From Chromatiaceae bacterium (GTDB lineage Bacteria > Pseudomonadota > Gammaproteobacteria > Chromatiales > Chromatiaceae): a DNA stretch of 64,000 nucleotides. Below, piece after piece: positions 34,269 to 43,038 of this stretch (positions within the stretch are counted from its first letter, which is position 1; every line of letters starts with the position of its first letter). The stretch lies in contig JACKMT010000001.1 of NCBI GenBank assembly GCA_024235255.1, positions 992,001 through 1,056,000 on the forward strand. Direction: 5' to 3'. Made by a program: the position numbers and the translations under genes. A model generated the notes under the pieces. That model ran no database searches. It had not been told where the DNA came from and saw only the letters and a list, made by a program, of their open reading frames with translations.

Positions 34269-34539
34269 CTAGTACTCTTTCAAGGTGATAATTACGGGTT
34301 CAGCATCCCCATGTGGCTTTCCAGCAAGGCGCAGTACGCAGGCAAGGGTGGGTCTCCTTGGCAAGTACTGCAACACCGCTGGGGAGCCACATGGGGACGC
34401 CCTTTGGGTGAGCTTGTCTGCATTCATGGCGGTGTTACGCCTCTTGGCAAGGGAAACTGCCATTCCCTGCGAGGCGCGCCTTGCCCTGAAAGCAGACAAG
34501 CTCACTGCATCCGCAATTATCACCTTGAAAGAGTACTAG
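34269..34539. mobile_element. MITE-like element with terminal inverted repeats
   Basis: The gap between ubiU and ubiV is a 271-bp element with near-perfect 29-bp terminal inverted repeats (34269-34297 and 34511-34539, one mismatch; ends CTAGTACTCTTTCAAGGTGA). Between them are two internal hairpins. One spans 34307-34396 (outer arms CCCCATGTGGCT/AGCCACATGGGG, with two further paired blocks inside). The other spans 34408-34505 (perfect 14-bp arms GTGAGCTTGTCTGC/GCAGACAAGCTCAC, with inner pairs). The open frames on both strands are by-products of the symmetry, since both end in the same residues. There is no transposase. A target duplication cannot be fixed because the ends themselves read CTAG. 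Confidence 0.85.
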
Positions 34540-34546
34540 TGTCGGC

Positions 34547-35542
34547 TTACTGCCAGGGTCTGGAGTAGGCGCCGAGCGTGGTCTGGGTCCCTTCCGAAAC
34601 CTTTCCCAGCTCGGCCATCCACTCAGCCTGGGGCCGGTAACTTTCAGGGTCCCTGCGGCAGGCGTCCAGTGCCGCCCGCCAGACTCTGGTCACCTGGGCA
34701 ACGTAGACCGGACTGCGCTGGCGACCTTCTATTTTGATCGCGCGGATGCCGGCTTGCTGCAGCGCCGGCAGCAGCGCCAGTGTATTGAGACTGGTCGGCT
34801 CTTCGATGGCATGGTAAGTATTGCCGGCAACGCAGAAACTGCCTTTGCACAGGGTGGGATAACCGGCATTCTCGCCGTCGCGGTAGGTCTCTATCAATAC
34901 GCCGCCGAGACGCGTCTGCAGCCCATCCTGCGTCTCCCGCCACTCCACATGGCTGGCGGGGGAGCAGGCGCCGTAGGTGTTCGGCGAGAGGCCGGTGGCA
35001 TAGGAGGAGAGAATACAACGCCCTTCGACCATCACGCAGAGACTGCCGAAGCCGAACACTTCGATCTCCACCTCGGTGTTGTTCACCACATGCTCCACCT
35101 GCGGCAGCGAGAGCACCCGGGGCAGGACCGCGCGGCGGATACCGAACCGCTCGCGGTAAAAGCGCAGCGCTTCGTAGTTGGTCGCGGACCCCTGCACCGA
35201 CAGATGCAGATTCAGTTCCGGATAGCTGTTCGCGGCATAGTCGAGCACACCGATATCCGCGGCAATCATCGCATCCACACCGAGATCGGCGGCCTGATCC
35301 ACAGCACGCTGCCAGCGGCTCCAGCCACGCGGCTGTGGATAGGTATTCAGCGCCAGAAAAACCTTGACGCCGCGCTGCTGCGCGTAGCGGATGCCGTCGG
35401 CGATCTTGGCCGGTCCGAAATTCAAACCGGCAAAATGGCGCGCATTGGTATCGTCTCGGAAACCAAAGTAGACGGCGTTGGCGCCACTGTCCACCGCCGC
35501 CTTCAGCGAGGGCAGATTACCCGCAGGAGAGACCAGGTCCAT
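34547..35542 (-). CDS. ubiU: UbiU, O2-independent ubiquinone hydroxylation protein
   Basis: UbiU is the U32-family partner of UbiV. The 331-residue protein starts MDLVSPAGNLPSLKAAVDSG and has the family segment VYFGFRDDTNARHFAGLNF. Its cluster cysteines have the E. coli spacing: CVMVEGRC (Cys-x6-Cys), then x16 to the Cys of NTYGACSP, and a fourth in CKGSFC. With UbiT and UbiV nearby, the cell should make ubiquinone without oxygen. A TTGAT-N4-GTCAA site lies about 111 bases upstream. Confidence 0.92.
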   Translation of the reverse strand: MDLVSPAGNLPSLKAAVDSGANAVYFGFRDDTNARHFAGLNFGPAKIADGIRYAQQRGVKVFLALNTYPQPRGWSRWQRAVDQAADLGVDAMIAADIGVLDYAANSYPELNLHLSVQGSATNYEALRFYRERFGIRRAVLPRVLSLPQVEHVVNNTEVEIEVFGFGSLCVMVEGRCILSSYATGLSPNTYGACSPASHVEWRETQDGLQTRLGGVLIETYRDGENAGYPTLCKGSFCVAGNTYHAIEEPTSLNTLALLPALQQAGIRAIKIEGRQRSPVYVAQVTRVWRAALDACRRDPESYRPQAEWMAELGKVSEGTQTTLGAYSRPWQ

Positions 35543-35652
35543 TGTGCTTACCCATTACTGTTTAGTTTTAACGCGTCAACCGAAACCATCCACTTCAAAA
35601 GCTGTCGGCCAAACCTGGTCCGGCAGCATCCCACAGGCTGTTGCAGGGGTAA

Positions 35653-35666
35653 TTGATACGCGTCAA
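35653..35666. promoter_or_regulatory. FNR-like site between ubiU and glcD
   Basis: TTGAT-ACGC-GTCAA matches the FNR/ANR consensus TTGAT-N4-ATCAA at nine of ten positions. A related ACGCGTCAACCG sequence occurs again at 35571-35582, nearer ubiU. FNR control of ubiU and ubiV is known in E. coli, so anaerobic induction of ubiU is a fair inference. Confidence 0.5.
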
Positions 35667-35731
35667 CCGGTTACGGCATTGCGCAGTTAACGCTATAGTA
35701 TCGGGCAGAGCGGAGACACCGAGAGAACACG

Positions 35732-37213
35732 ATGACAAATCGCGCTGGAGCCAGCATCAACAAGCAGCAGCTGGTGGCTGAGCTGCAGACCATTCTCCCA
35801 CCGCAGGCGGTCATTCACGAGACCGAGGCGCTGCGGCCCTATGAGTGCGATGGTCTGTCGGCCTACCGGCGGGTGCCGCTGGTAACGGTGCTGCCGGAGA
35901 GCCGGGAGCAAGTGGTGCAGATCATGCAGCTGTGCCATCGGCGCAAAATTCCGGTCGTTGCGCGCGGTGCGGCAACCGGCCTCTCCGGCGGCGCGCTGCC
36001 GCTTGCCGACGGCGTGCTGCTCAGTCTGGCTAAATTCAACCGCATCCTGGAAATTGATCCGGCAGGCCGCACCGCCCGGGTGCAGCCGGGTGTGCGCAAC
36101 CTGGCGATCTCGGAAGCAGTAGCCGGCCTGGGTCTCTACTATGCCCCCGACCCTTCCTCTCAAATCGCCTGTACCATCGGTGGCAATGTGGCGGAAAACT
36201 CCGGCGGAGTGCACTGCCTAAAATACGGACTGACGGTGCACAATATCCTGCAGTTGCAGGTCGTCACCATGGCGGGCGACTTGATCACCATCGGCAGCGG
36301 GAGCCTGGACGCTCCGGGTTACGATCTGCTGGCGTTGATGACCGGCTCGGAGGGCATGCTCGGCATCGTCATCGAAGTGACTGTCAAACTGCTGCCGGTG
36401 CCGCAGCGCGCCCAGGTGATGCTGGCCGCATTCGACGACGTGGAAAAAGCGGCCACGGCTGTCGGCGAGATCATCGCCGCCGGCGTCATCCCGGCCGGAC
36501 TCGAGATGATGGACGGGATGGCGCTGCGCGCGGCGGAGGATTTCGTGCACGCCGGCTATCCCACCGACGCAGCGGCAATCCTGCTGTGCGAAGTCGACGG
36601 CACCAACGAGGAGGTGTCGGCCACCGCCATGCGCGTGCGCGATCTGCTGCGGGCGCAGGGCGCGGTTGAGGTGCGTACCGCGCGCAACGATGCCGAGCGC
36701 ATCAGCTTCTGGAAAGGCAGAAAGAACGCTTTTCCGGCGGTCGGGCGCATCTCCCCCGACTACTACTGCATGGATGGCACGGTACCGCGCAAACGGCTGG
36801 CAGAGGTGTTGACCGCGATCGGCAGACTCTCAGCCGAGTACGGCCTGCCGGTCGCCAACGTCTTCCATGCCGGCGACGGCAATCTGCATCCGCTGATCCT
36901 GTACGACGCAAACCGCCCGGGTGAACTCAAGTGTGCGGAAGATCTAGGCGCCGAGATACTCGAACTTTGCGTGCGCGTCGGCGGCACCATCACCGGCGAA
37001 CACGGCGTCGGCCATGAGAAGCTGCATCAGATGTGCGTTCAGTTCAGCGAGGGCGAGCTGGAGCAGTTTCGCGCGCTGAAAAGGGCGTTCGACCCGGATG
37101 GCTTGCTCAATCCCGGCAAGGCAATTCCGCAGCCGCGGCACTGCTCGGAGTACAAGACGCTGGGCAAAGAGGTGTTGACCGCGCCCGGCTTGCGCGCAGG
37201 AGACCGCGCGTGA
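35732..37213 (+). CDS. glcD: Glycolate oxidase FAD subunit GlcD
   Basis: GlcD oxidises glycolate (or D-lactate) to the 2-oxo acid. The 493-residue flavoprotein has the FAD-binding PCMH domain (PVVARGAATGLSGGALPLAD, DPSSQIACTIGGNVAENSGG, CLKYGLTVHN) and the C-terminal FAD-oxidase domain with GDGNLHPLILYD and TITGEHGVGHEKL. A GAGAG site lies before the ATG. Its last bases overlap glcE (GTGA), so glcDEF is one operon. It supplies a route for 2-phosphoglycolate salvage in an autotroph. Confidence 0.93.
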   Translation: MTNRAGASINKQQLVAELQTILPPQAVIHETEALRPYECDGLSAYRRVPLVTVLPESREQVVQIMQLCHRRKIPVVARGAATGLSGGALPLADGVLLSLAKFNRILEIDPAGRTARVQPGVRNLAISEAVAGLGLYYAPDPSSQIACTIGGNVAENSGGVHCLKYGLTVHNILQLQVVTMAGDLITIGSGSLDAPGYDLLALMTGSEGMLGIVIEVTVKLLPVPQRAQVMLAAFDDVEKAATAVGEIIAAGVIPAGLEMMDGMALRAAEDFVHAGYPTDAAAILLCEVDGTNEEVSATAMRVRDLLRAQGAVEVRTARNDAERISFWKGRKNAFPAVGRISPDYYCMDGTVPRKRLAEVLTAIGRLSAEYGLPVANVFHAGDGNLHPLILYDANRPGELKCAEDLGAEILELCVRVGGTITGEHGVGHEKLHQMCVQFSEGELEQFRALKRAFDPDGLLNPGKAIPQPRHCSEYKTLGKEVLTAPGLRAGDRA

Positions 37214-38277
37214 GCCGGGAATTGGACAACTCGGTCGAGCTGCAGGAGGCAGTGCGCGCCGCTGCCGCAGAGAATCGTCCGCTAAATCTGACCGGGGGCA
37301 ACAGCAAGGCATTCTATGGCGGTGAAATCCGGGGCACGCCGCTGGCGGTCGACAGCCACTGTGGGGTGATCAACTACGAACCCAAGGAGCTGGTGCTGAC
37401 AGCCCGGGCGGGCACCAGGTTGGATGAGATCGAAGCGGTGCTGCTGGCACAGCGACAGATGCTGGCATTCGAACCGCCCCACTTCGGCAACAATGCGACC
37501 CTCGGGGGAAGCATCGCCTGCGGATTTTCCGGACCTCGGCGCCCCTACGCCGGGTCGGCGCGCGATTTCGTGCTGGGTGTACGCATCATCAACGGCAGCG
37601 GCGAGCTGCTGCGTTTCGGCGGCGAGGTGATGAAAAACGTCGCCGGCTACGACATATCGCGCCTGATGTGCGGCGCTCTGGGTACCCTCGGGGTGCTGCT
37701 GGATGTCAGCTTGAAGGTGCTGCCGGTGCCGGAGTGTGAAATCACGCTGGTACAGGAGCGCAGCCAGGCAGAAGCGATCAAAGTGGTCAATCAATGGGCA
37801 AGCCTGCCCCTGCCCATCACCGCTGCCTGCTACGACGGTTTGCAGCTTTACCTGCGGCTCTCGGGCGAGCCGGAAGCGGTCGCCGCCGGAAAAAATCTGG
37901 TCGGCGGTTCGGAGACCCCGGAACGCAACCGCATCTGGTCCGATATCCGCGAGCATCGGCACGCATTTTTCGACAGTGAACGGCCGCTGTGGCGTCTGTC
38001 GCTCCCGCTGCAGAGCGCGCCGGTGGAGCTGCCGGGCAAGCAGCTGATCGATTGGGGCGGAGCCCAGCGCTGGCTGCTGAGCGATGCAGCGGCCGCGGAG
38101 ATTCGCAAGACGGCGGAGGCGCATGGAGGACACGCCACGCTGTTCCGCGGCAGCGTGAATAGAAACGACGTCTTTCATCCGCTGACCGGGCCGCTGCAGG
38201 CGCTGCACCTGCAGCTGAAGCGGGCGTTTGATCCACAAGCTATATTTAATCGCGGCAGACTCTACCCGGATTTCTGA
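37210..38277 (+). CDS. glcE: Glycolate oxidase subunit GlcE
   Basis: GlcE is the second flavin-binding subunit. From the GTG at 37210, which overlaps the glcD stop, it has 355 residues, close to E. coli GlcE. Segments include LNLTGGNSKAFYGGEIRGTP, FEPPHFGNNATLGGSIACGF and GEVMKNVAGYDISRLMCGAL followed by GTLGVLLDVSLKVLPVP. The frame is open upstream inside glcD, but that part is not expected. It shares one base with glcF. Confidence 0.92.
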   Translation: MSRELDNSVELQEAVRAAAAENRPLNLTGGNSKAFYGGEIRGTPLAVDSHCGVINYEPKELVLTARAGTRLDEIEAVLLAQRQMLAFEPPHFGNNATLGGSIACGFSGPRRPYAGSARDFVLGVRIINGSGELLRFGGEVMKNVAGYDISRLMCGALGTLGVLLDVSLKVLPVPECEITLVQERSQAEAIKVVNQWASLPLPITAACYDGLQLYLRLSGEPEAVAAGKNLVGGSETPERNRIWSDIREHRHAFFDSERPLWRLSLPLQSAPVELPGKQLIDWGGAQRWLLSDAAAAEIRKTAEAHGGHATLFRGSVNRNDVFHPLTGPLQALHLQLKRAFDPQAIFNRGRLYPDF

Positions 38278-39497
38278 TGCAGACAAACCTCCCAGCGCAG
38301 TTCCTCGCCACAGCCGACGGAGCAGAAGCCGATCGGATCCTCCGCAGCTGCGTGCACTGCGGTTTTTGCACTGCCACCTGTCCCACTTATCAACTGCTCG
38401 GAGATGAACTGGACGGCCCGCGCGGACGCATCTATCTGATCAAGCAGCTGCTGGAAGGTGGGTCAGTCAGCCGCATCACGCAGCGCCATCTGGATCGCTG
38501 TCTGGGCTGCCGCGCCTGCGAATCGACCTGCCCGTCCGGGGTCAACTATCACCGGCTGCTGGATATCGGGCGCGTACACCTCGATCGGCGCGTCGATCGC
38601 TCGTTGTTACAGAGCCTGATCTTCCGCGGCCTGCGCCTGGTTCTTCCCTATACATTACGGTTTGGTCTGCTGCTGCGGTTAGGACGAGCGGTGCGCCTGC
38701 TGCTTCCAGCCGCGATAAAATCCAAGCTACCGCAGCGGCGTGCAGCCGGGTCGCGGCCGACGCAGAGACACAGCCGACGGATGATTCTGCTAGAGGGCTG
38801 CGCCCAGCCTGCCAGCGCCCCGAACACTAACGCAGCGGCGGCCAGAGTGCTGGACCGACTCGGCATCAGCACAGTCACCCCCCCCGGCCAGGGTTGCTGC
38901 GGCGCCGTCAGCCAGCATCTGGCGGCGGAAGGTGAGGCACTGGCGTTCATGCGGCGCAACATCGATGCCTGGTGGCCGGAGATCGAGGCCGGTGCGGAGG
39001 CGGTGCTGATCACCGCCAGCGGCTGCGGCAGCATGGTCAAAGAGTACGGCTATCTGCTGCGCACCGATCCCGCTTACGCGGAAAAGGCCGGACGCGTATC
39101 GGCAATCACCTTCGACCTTGCCGAGATTCTGGCCAAGGAGAAGCTGGAGAACCTGCAGTTGTCGATTGACAAAGCGCCGGTCGGCTACCACTCCCCCTGT
39201 TCGCTGCAGCACGGTCAGCGGCTGGCCGGAGCGGTTGAGGAAGTTTTGCGGCGCCTCGGATTCGAACTGACGCCCGTTGCCGACAGCCATCTCTGCTGCG
39301 GTTCGGCAGGCACTTACTCCATTTTGCAGCCGGAGATCTCCAAACGCCTGTTGAGCAACAAATTGCAGGCGCTTCAGGCAGGCGCACCTGCGGTCATTGC
39401 TACCGCCAATATCGGCTGCCAGCTACACCTGGAGACTCAGGCCGACGTTCCGGTCAGACACTGGATCGAACTGGTGGACGAGGCGCTGCGTGTTTAG
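38277..39497 (+). CDS. glcF: Glycolate oxidase iron-sulfur subunit GlcF
   Basis: GlcF passes electrons from GlcD/GlcE to the quinone pool. The 406-residue protein has two [4Fe-4S] motifs, CVHCGFCTATCPTY and CLGCRACESTCPSG. These are followed by two CCG domains with the cysteine patterns PGQGCCGAVSQH and YHSPCSLQHGQR / SHLCCGSAGTYS. This is the normal architecture. It ends the glcDEF operon. Confidence 0.93.
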   Translation: MQTNLPAQFLATADGAEADRILRSCVHCGFCTATCPTYQLLGDELDGPRGRIYLIKQLLEGGSVSRITQRHLDRCLGCRACESTCPSGVNYHRLLDIGRVHLDRRVDRSLLQSLIFRGLRLVLPYTLRFGLLLRLGRAVRLLLPAAIKSKLPQRRAAGSRPTQRHSRRMILLEGCAQPASAPNTNAAAARVLDRLGISTVTPPGQGCCGAVSQHLAAEGEALAFMRRNIDAWWPEIEAGAEAVLITASGCGSMVKEYGYLLRTDPAYAEKAGRVSAITFDLAEILAKEKLENLQLSIDKAPVGYHSPCSLQHGQRLAGAVEEVLRRLGFELTPVADSHLCCGSAGTYSILQPEISKRLLSNKLQALQAGAPAVIATANIGCQLHLETQADVPVRHWIELVDEALRV

Positions 39498-39579
39498 CCG
39501 GTTTTCGTCCTGCAGCCAGGAGCAGCGCCGCTGCGATCCCAGGCTGTCAACCGACACACTTTACTATTCCGCACGTTTA

Positions 39580-39609
39580 TTGTTGAATACACTATTGGCT
39601 GCATATACT
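39580..39609 (+). promoter_or_regulatory. Candidate promoter for orphan helical gene
   Basis: TTGTTG (39580-39585) and TATACT (39604-39609) are 18 bases apart in an AT-rich stretch, which continues with a T-run and TATATTCAATA. The following gene starts at 39638, so the leader would be about 20 bases. Confidence 0.35.
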
Positions 39610-39637
39610 TTTTTTATATTCAATACATGGACTTAAC

Positions 39638-40054
39638 GTGCACTCGCTAATATCCAACCGACTCGACAGGGAGGGCTTCAGGACGCTTTTTGAATTGCAC
39701 TCACAGAGCGTGAAAGCCAAATTGATCGAGTTGTTCGAAGAAGTTCAAAAACAGGGAAAGCGAGCAGATTCCACTGCGGACATTGATTCCATCGTTGCAG
39801 AGGCGAAAAAAATAATCCACAAAGCACGAGCCAAGCTGGACATTTTTTATGTCGAAGGCATACCCGATATCAATGAGTTTCTGGAGAGCAACCTGCCGGC
39901 GGAAAAACTCGACACACTTATCCGCGAGGCGGTCAGGATCGTTCTCTCTTCCGGCGATTCGGAAGAACTGAGAAGAAGAACCATCCAATACATCAAACAG
40001 ACGCAGATCGGCCTGCTGAAAGAGATCAATACGAGAATCATCGAGGTTATCTAG
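39638..40054 (+). CDS. Uncharacterised helical protein, 138 residues
   Basis: I do not recognise this family. The product is almost all helix and highly charged: LFELHSQSVKAKLIELFEEV, DIDSIVAEAKKIIHKARAKL, DTLIREAVRIVLSSGDSEEL and IQYIKQTQIGLLKEINTRII. It has no cysteine, no signal and no membrane segment. The gene begins with GTG, with no strong ribosome site, and is noticeably richer in A/T than the glc genes before it. It stands alone between glcF and an exporter gene. The base composition may mean recent acquisition, but this is weak evidence. Confidence 0.7.
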   Translation: MHSLISNRLDREGFRTLFELHSQSVKAKLIELFEEVQKQGKRADSTADIDSIVAEAKKIIHKARAKLDIFYVEGIPDINEFLESNLPAEKLDTLIREAVRIVLSSGDSEELRRRTIQYIKQTQIGLLKEINTRIIEVI

Positions 40055-40202
40055 GGCCCGTCAACACTGATCGGACTGATGCTGTCTCGTTGCCGGCCGA
40101 TCAAGCGGGCAGAGATCAGATCGCCGTCGGACCTATACCCGCGGCCGCCTTGGCGCCATGCCACCCACCTACCCGCAACCAATCTGCCTGACCGAACGGA
40201 CA

Positions 40203-41099
40203 ATGCGATATAACCAAACAGTGATACCGATCGCCGGCTTGATTCTGGCCATGTTCTTCTGGGGCAGCTCCTTCATTGCGATGAAGATCGCCTTCCGCGA
40301 TTTTACACCGCTGCATGTGATCTTCTGGCGCCTGGCAATCGCCAGCTGCTGTTTTCTGCTGCTGCTGCCGCGCCTGCGCAGGCAGCGGATACGGCCCGGC
40401 GACTGGCGGTATCTGGGGTTGATGGCGCTGTTCGAGCCTTGCCTCTACTTCATCTTCGAAGCCCTTGCACTGGAATACACCAGCGCTTCTCAGGCGGGCA
40501 TGGTGACTGCAATTCTGCCGCTGATGGTGGCGGTAATCGCCGCACTGTGGCTCAAGGAGCAGGTCTCGCGCGCCAATATTAGCGGTTTCCTGCTGGCCAT
40601 CGCCGGGGTCTGGTGGTTGAGTCTTGGCGGGGAGCCGAACGCGGACGCGCCCAACCCGCTGCTCGGCAACTTTCTGGAGTTCGTCGCCATGGTCTGCGCG
40701 ACCGGATACATCATTACGCTGAAAAGGTTGACCAAACACTACTCGCCGTTGTTCCTGACGGCTGCGCAGGCAGCCATCGGCGCCCTCTTCTTTCTGCCGA
40801 CGCTGTTCATCTTTCCGGCACCGGAATCCCTGCCCAGGCTAAGCGACAGTTCGACCTTGGCTCTGCTCTACCTCGGAACCTTTGTCACCGTTATCGCTTA
40901 CGGGCTCTACAACTTCGGTGTCAGCCGCATCCCAGTCTCCCAGGCAAGCGCGTACATCAATCTGATTCCGGTTTTTGCGGTGGTTCTCGGTTTTACGATG
41001 CTTGGGGAGAGATTCACCAACCAGCAGTTCCTGGCGACGCTCGTGGTCTTCACCGGCGTAGTGATCAGCCAATGGGGAAGCCGAACAAGGGTACTCTAA
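40203..41099 (+). CDS. EamA/DMT-family membrane exporter
   Basis: This drug/metabolite transporter has ten membrane helices in two EamA repeats. Repeat one starts IAGLILAMFFWGSSFIAMKI, with the typical WGSSF. Repeat two starts LGNFLEFVAMVCATGYIITL and ends PVFAVVLGFTMLGERFTNQQ. The ATG at 40203 gives 298 residues. An earlier ATG at 40158 adds 15 residues before the first helix, and neither has a strong ribosome site. The substrate is unknown. Members move amino acids or metabolites. Confidence 0.85.
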   Translation: MRYNQTVIPIAGLILAMFFWGSSFIAMKIAFRDFTPLHVIFWRLAIASCCFLLLLPRLRRQRIRPGDWRYLGLMALFEPCLYFIFEALALEYTSASQAGMVTAILPLMVAVIAALWLKEQVSRANISGFLLAIAGVWWLSLGGEPNADAPNPLLGNFLEFVAMVCATGYIITLKRLTKHYSPLFLTAAQAAIGALFFLPTLFIFPAPESLPRLSDSSTLALLYLGTFVTVIAYGLYNFGVSRIPVSQASAYINLIPVFAVVLGFTMLGERFTNQQFLATLVVFTGVVISQWGSRTRVL

Positions 41100-41210
41100 C
41101 CTGCATCCATTACCGGTCTTACCCTGAATTCAGCAGTCGTATCATTCAATCGACGACTTGTAGTCAGGAAAATAAGGTGACGGGGGGAATAATAATTATC
41201 ACTCTAGCCC

Positions 41211-42407
41211 TTACTGCACCGCCGGACCGAACACCGCCTCGACATCCACATCGAACTCTGGCTCGATGGCTTCGATGATGGTGCGGGCGGCACTTTGTAC
41301 CACGCTTTCGCGGTCGTTGTTGCTGACGATCGGCACGCCTAACTCATCCGCCTCCGCGAGCAGCAGCGATTGCAGATGCCATATGCCGTCAAAGTGGCGC
41401 AGGTAGCGCTCGGCACGGCGCTGCGGTACCAGACCGTCACGGCGCTGGATGCGTTGGCGCAGATCCTCCGGATTGGGCACCGCTAGGATCATCGGAACCA
41501 TGATCGCGGTGTCGTTCTGCGGCAGTTTTTCCAGCAGTTTCGGTTGGATATGCACCCCCTCCAGGATCAGCGAAATATTTTCCCGCAGCGCCCGACGCAC
41601 CACCGCCTCACAGGGAACCGAGAGCAGTTCGGCCTGGGCATAGTAGCCATTGGCGACTGCCCGGTAATGGTCCGCAGCGTTGCTGTCGCTCTCGGGCAGC
41701 GCCGTCCAGGCGTTGAATGAGGAGGTGTGCAGCACCGGCGACAGGCGTTCCGGCATCATCATCCGCATCACTTCGCGCAGCATGTCGGTGGACTGAGTGC
41801 GGATGATCTGCATGCGGCTGGCCAGCTCCACCGAAACAGTGCTCTTGCCGCAGCCCGGCACACCGCCGATCAGCACAATCAGCGGACGCTCGCTGAAGCG
41901 GAATGCAGACCAGATCAGATAGAACTGCGCCAGCCTGCTGTCCGCACTCTCCAGTATCGCCTGGTAGGTCAGGTGGCCCAGCTTCCGGTAATCGATCTCA
42001 ATCACGCATGCGCTCTGAAACTGCTGGTGCAGACGGGCAGTGATGGACCTGGCCTTCTGGTCGGGTATACCCAGAGATTCCAGCAACTGGTGGTGCAGAC
42101 CGCGGGAAAAGGGCAGCGTATTCCCGTCGATACCGCGCACCATGACCGTATGCTCCCCGTTCGCCTTTGCCAGGTAGCGCTTGTGAACCGAGCTGTTGCA
42201 TTGCAACGCCAGCATCTGCGCCATCCGGTTTCTCAGCTCTTCAGTGCTGATCTCCTCCAGATGGCTGATCTGGTCGCGCAGGTTCGAAGCCATCAAATAG
42301 GCTTGCTGAAACTCCAACCCGGTATTTTGCAACGAACGCGTCAGGATGCCGCGCAGGTAAGGCATGCGGGTCTTGTGCTCGCGATCGACGACGACTGTGC
42401 GGGCCAT
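41211..42407 (-). CDS. 2-phosphoglycerate kinase-like protein with ATP-cone domains
   Basis: The 398-residue protein has two N-terminal ATP-cone-like segments: about 3-65 (VVVDREHKTRMPYLRGILTR) and about 87-150 (VMVRGIDGNTLPFSRGLHHQ). A P-loop kinase domain follows, with Walker A GGVPGCGKST at residues 181-190. Further segments are TQSTDMLREVMR and ENISLILEGVHIQP. This layout matches the archaeal 2-phosphoglycerate kinase family (cyclic 2,3-bisphosphoglycerate synthesis) and its bacterial relatives, whose substrate is not settled. The gene stands alone, convergent with the EamA gene. A zeta-toxin reading is less likely because no antitoxin gene is next to it. Confidence 0.8.
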   Translation of the reverse strand: MARTVVVDREHKTRMPYLRGILTRSLQNTGLEFQQAYLMASNLRDQISHLEEISTEELRNRMAQMLALQCNSSVHKRYLAKANGEHTVMVRGIDGNTLPFSRGLHHQLLESLGIPDQKARSITARLHQQFQSACVIEIDYRKLGHLTYQAILESADSRLAQFYLIWSAFRFSERPLIVLIGGVPGCGKSTVSVELASRMQIIRTQSTDMLREVMRMMMPERLSPVLHTSSFNAWTALPESDSNAADHYRAVANGYYAQAELLSVPCEAVVRRALRENISLILEGVHIQPKLLEKLPQNDTAIMVPMILAVPNPEDLRQRIQRRDGLVPQRRAERYLRHFDGIWHLQSLLLAEADELGVPIVSNNDRESVVQSAARTIIEAIEPEFDVDVEAVFGPAVQ

Positions 42408-43038
42408 TATTGTCCGAAGTTCCGAATCCTTCGTTGATCGAAGCCGGCGGAGGGAGTACAGCGCCTAAAGCCCGTTGCATTGGGGTTCACAACGGTGCCT
42501 GATCGGGCGTATCCGGGTTGGTCATGCAGTCCGGGGTTCACCGGTTGCCACCTGAACCAAACGGCTCTTTCGGCATGTCGATTGGAGTCATTCTTTCCTT
42601 AACTCGGTTGTTGGCCGAGCCTTTATACCCTGTTAGAGCGTGATTTCAAGCATAACTTCTTGAGGAAAGGGGGCGCCTTTCAGGCTCACCCCGGCCGCAA
42701 CCGGAGGTATTTGAGGCATCGCGAAGTCAGCCATCCCAACCCACTACTAGGCAGTAATCGCCTATTCTGCTGCACACCTCGACTGCACCCCACAGGATGC
42801 GGTATTGTCACACCCTTTACCCGATTGGATAGTCTCAATCGCCCATGCGATCCGTTGCGTTGGATCTGGGTTTAAACATGCGATTGACGGCACTTTGATA
42901 ACCCGTCGATAATCAATAAAATTTATGGGCGTGCAATCGCGCTTTATCAGCGCGTCGATCAGAGGAATGCAGAATCCTCAGTACATCCTTCAGCCTAATA
43001 ACCGAACTCTGCGGACTCGGAACAATTTGTAAGAATAT
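42408..43038. other. Intergenic stretch, about 630 bp, no gene seen
   Basis: This gap lies between two divergent genes. It has short inverted repeats near the right end (CGCG-CTTTATCAG-CGCG type at about 42939 and GAGGA/TCCTC at about 42962) but no frame with a ribosome site and protein-like product. The AT-rich part around 42893-42925 may carry the promoter of the CheB-CheR fusion gene. No RNA gene is recognised. Confidence 0.45.

Noticed and set aside
34269..34539. Two open frames of 84 codons, one on each strand, with the same C-terminal residues
   Set aside because: They arise from the terminal inverted repeats of the element. Neither has a ribosome site or a known domain.
37033..37209. 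N-terminal extension of GlcE
   Set aside because: It overlaps the end of glcD in another frame. The GTG overlapping the glcD stop gives the normal GlcE length.
41190..41210. AATTATCAC similarity to the MITE end
   Set aside because: Only nine bases match, and no partner terminus is nearby, so chance is likely.
41211..42407. Zeta-toxin type kinase
   Set aside because: The N-terminal ATP-cone domains and lack of an adjacent antitoxin favour the 2-phosphoglycerate-kinase-like family.
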